This document shows, piece by piece, positions 37,145-39,084 of a stretch of 39,084 nt of DNA. The stretch is from Paenibacillus sp. (GTDB taxonomy: Bacteria > Bacteroidota > Bacteroidia > Bacteroidales > Muribaculaceae), in assembly GCA_023663345.1 (NCBI GenBank), contig JAMPHR010000004.1, positions 406,598 through 445,681 of the forward strand. Reading direction: 5' to 3'. A program made the translations under genes and the position numbers. Numbering within the stretch: position 1 is the stretch's first letter; every line of letters begins with the position of its first letter. The notes under the pieces were generated by a model. That model searched no databases. It worked only from the letters and a program-made list of their open reading frames with translations, and was not told the DNA's origin.

Positions 37145-38488
37145 TTATTCCGGATCCTGACGATGATTCTTGGCTTCAACTTTGGAGGCATTGATGCGTT
37201 TACGGCGCGCTATGTGCCATGCAAGCAGTTTGCCACTATGGTCGAGGGCAAGGATGATCAATAATATTATAACAAACGGTGCCGTGACAAGTTTCAGCAC
37301 ATAACCTGTATTGGGGTTTAATGTGGTGATGAGCTTGTCGGGATGGGTCTCGGTCACGAGGGTGTAACCGATTGAGGAAAGGGTGCGTTTCCATTGCACC
37401 ACGCCGTGGTCGAGATACACGAGGACGGCATTTCCGCGTGCCAGCTCCTTAAGCATCTTGGGGTCGGCCTGATATATCGGATATGATGCCATGGAGATGT
37501 CCTTCCATCGCTCGAGGCCTTCCTCATCGCTGTTGATGAGCGCCACTACCGATCCGCCACGCTGTGTCAGGAAGTCGTTGAGTTCGTTTATCAGGTATGT
37601 GTATGACAGGTCCACGTTGTCGATGTCGGGGATGGTAATAAGGAACTGTTCGGCTTCGGGGTCTATTACATCGTCCGTTATGTCCTCTCCGTCCTCCAGT
37701 ATGGTGAAGCCGTCAGTCCTGACCTCCTCTCCGTTCACGAGTTTACGGTCGACAAATGTCCATGTCGAGTCGGGCAGATTGTCCATCGTGAATGTTTGAG
37801 TCTGGCCGTCCTTTTCGTAGGTAAATTCGTACACAGTCTCGGCACCGTCGTCTTCGGCATCTTCTTCGTCGGGCACAAGGGATACGCCTGCGGCATATTG
37901 CCGGAAATCAATCAACGGTTGTATGTTGTAGCCGTAGAGTTCGATCGCCAGAATGTATATTGTGACAATGCCTCCTACAATCCATTGGATATATGGGATG
38001 TACGCGCCAGCGACGCGTGAATTGTAATATATGAGATATACCAGTCCTGCCGATATGAACAGGTTCTTTACGAATGTGGCTGTATTGGATATTATCAGGA
38101 AGTCTCCGAAGCATCCGCAGTCGTCAACAGGTGAATATATGGCGATATAAAGTGTGAGCGGAAGCATCACGCACATCATGAGGGACAGCGCCCATACTGA
38201 TACCCGGCGGTAACAGCCCATGAGGAGCAGACATCCCCACACAAACTCGTAGGCTCCCAATGCGAAAGCCATACATGTGACCAATGTGCGGGGAATATCC
38301 CATCCCCACACGGTGAAGTATTCGGAGATTTTTATGACACTGCCCCAGGGGTCAATCCCTTTGACAAAGCCCGACAGGATGAATACAGCTCCGAGTATGA
38401 CACGTAAGGCCCATACTCCGGTAGGGGAGAATAACCTCTCTCTAAGCCTTGTCCTCTCCTGTGAGTTTGATGACTGCGAAGACTGCAT
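37145..38488 (-). CDS. BT_3928-family membrane protein (DoxX/MauE-like)
   Basis: A 447-residue protein. The N-terminal part (about 25-185) has the DoxX/MauE-like four-helix arrangement, with VILGAVFILSGFVKGIDPWGSVIKISEYF and the cysteine pair in SPVDDCGCFGDFLIISNTATFVKN (MauE-type). An acidic extracytoplasmic region follows (about 200-400, with DEEDAEDDGAETVYEF and FLITIPDIDNVDLSYTYLINELNDFL), then a membrane helix at about 408-425 and a basic tail. It is related to redox or membrane proteins whose roles are unclear. Its start lies inside the last 47 bases of the DUF1599 gene. In other Bacteroidales I recall tpiA as the next gene; here dGTPase follows. Confidence 0.85.
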   Translation of the reverse strand: MQSSQSSNSQERTRLRERLFSPTGVWALRVILGAVFILSGFVKGIDPWGSVIKISEYFTVWGWDIPRTLVTCMAFALGAYEFVWGCLLLMGCYRRVSVWALSLMMCVMLPLTLYIAIYSPVDDCGCFGDFLIISNTATFVKNLFISAGLVYLIYYNSRVAGAYIPYIQWIVGGIVTIYILAIELYGYNIQPLIDFRQYAAGVSLVPDEEDAEDDGAETVYEFTYEKDGQTQTFTMDNLPDSTWTFVDRKLVNGEEVRTDGFTILEDGEDITDDVIDPEAEQFLITIPDIDNVDLSYTYLINELNDFLTQRGGSVVALINSDEEGLERWKDISMASYPIYQADPKMLKELARGNAVLVYLDHGVVQWKRTLSSIGYTLVTETHPDKLITTLNPNTGYVLKLVTAPFVIILLIILALDHSGKLLAWHIARRKRINASKVEAKNHRQDPE

Positions 38489-38984
38489 AATTTATGATGT
38501 CGAGATAATTGGAGTCTATTCCTTCCGAGATGAGCGTGCGTCCCGAGTTGCCCTCGATCTCTTTGACGCGCTGTATCTTGGTGAGGATGAAATCGGTGTA
38601 GGAGTTCACGCGCATTCCGCGCCATGCGTCTCCATAGTCGTGGGTCTTGGCGGCCATGAGATCACGGGCTATTTTTGCCTTGCTGTCATAGAGTCTCATG
38701 GCTTCTTCGGCGGGGATGTCGGCCTCGTCGGCATATCCCAGCTCGAGTTGTATCAGCCCTATCAGCCCATAATTTATTATCGCCATGAATTCTCCTAGGA
38801 TCCCTTCGTTTATCATGGCTTCACCCTCTTCGAGAGTGCGTATCCGTTTGGCCTTGATGTACAATTGGTCGGTTATGGATCGTGGACGCATTATGCGCCA
38901 TGAAGCTCCGTAATCGCGTAGCTTCTTGTCGAATATGTCGCGGCACAGCGACAAGGCGTTGTCAAATTGGTTCAGGGTTGACAT
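38442..38984 (-). CDS. DUF1599 protein with two tandem domain copies
   Basis: A 180-residue protein made of two similar halves: residues about 12-78 (SLCRDIFDKKLRDYGASWRIMRPRSITDQLYIKAKRIRTLEEGE...EFMAIINYGLIGLIQLE) and about 99-176 (AKIARDLMAAKTHDYGDAWRGMRVNSYTDFILTKIQRVKEIEG...YLDIINYAVFAVIKLTGE). Each has a KxxDYGxxWR core and a D/F-xx-IINY segment. Function unknown; the domain has been linked to nucleotide modification (recalled). It is the first gene of the run going to BT_3928, which it overlaps by 47 bases, suggesting translational coupling. Confidence 0.88.
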   Translation of the reverse strand: MSTLNQFDNALSLCRDIFDKKLRDYGASWRIMRPRSITDQLYIKAKRIRTLEEGEAMINEGILGEFMAIINYGLIGLIQLELGYADEADIPAEEAMRLYDSKAKIARDLMAAKTHDYGDAWRGMRVNSYTDFILTKIQRVKEIEGNSGRTLISEGIDSNYLDIINYAVFAVIKLTGEDKA

Positions 38985-39008
38985 TTCTGGGGCTGTATAT
39001 TTTTATAA

Positions 39009-39047
39009 GTAAGTCTTAAAAATTAACCTCTATATGTAAGTCCTAAA
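39009..39047. repeat. Pair of direct repeats upstream of the DUF1599 gene
   Basis: GTAAGTCTTAAA (39009-39020) and GTAAGTCCTAAA (39036-39047), one mismatch, 27 bases apart. They lie 25-63 bases upstream of the DUF1599 ATG. They could be binding sites or chance; no TAnnTTTG box is visible nearby. Confidence 0.3.
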
Positions 39048-39084
39048 GAGCTTGCCCAATAAATCTTGTTCTTTTTGGCTATTT

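Overview
The window looks like chromosomal DNA of an anaerobic gut Bacteroidota, most likely order Bacteroidales and possibly a Muribaculaceae relative (family-level placement is inference). The reasons are a SusC/SusD pair with an STN domain, a FecR/ECF-sigma pair, DUF4369-TlpA lipoproteins, DUF5683 and BT_3928-type proteins, a two-subunit methylmalonyl-CoA mutase, and promoter-like TAnnTTTG (-7) boxes instead of Shine-Dalgarno-led TATAAT promoters. I see no tRNA, rRNA, CRISPR array, transposase or phage gene.

Layout. At 240-1010 (-) lies an inositol-monophosphatase-family gene with a 3' hairpin. At 1220-7703 (+) is a complete histidine-degradation operon, ftcD-hutU-hutH-hutI, in which formimidoyltransferase and cyclodeaminase are fused; it converts histidine to glutamate and passes the one-carbon unit to tetrahydrofolate. 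At 7859-18246 (-), with 18384-19007 (+) divergent, is an accessory-type locus: ECF sigma factor, FecR anti-sigma, SusC with an N-terminal STN signalling domain, SusD, and three paralogous DUF4369-thioredoxin lipoproteins. The two downstream tlpA copies have their own promoter-like boxes, and copies 2 and 3 are each followed by a hairpin, so they need not depend on the SusCD transcript. An 86-bp inverted-repeat structure lies between susD and the first tlpA.

At 19038-19760 (+) is a six-helix-type ion-channel-like protein with an unusual TVGCD filter. At 19813-21426 (+) is an ABC-F protein whose second nucleotide site is degenerate. At 21537-22709 (-) is an iron-type alcohol dehydrogenase, then methylmalonyl-CoA mutase mutA-mutB (26841-22816, -), which serves the succinate/propionate pathway.

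The remaining minus-strand block holds the chromosome-partitioning cluster parA-parB-DUF5683-lytic transglycosylase-NSS transporter (32847-27076), then DUF1599-BT_3928-dGTPase-TPM/zinc-ribbon-AGCS symporter (38984-32979), which mixes nucleotide, membrane and transport functions. Most of the window is ordinary core metabolism. The parts that best merit follow-up are the sigma/FecR/SusCD/TlpA locus, the channel-like protein, the asymmetric ABC-F and several unexplained inverted repeats.
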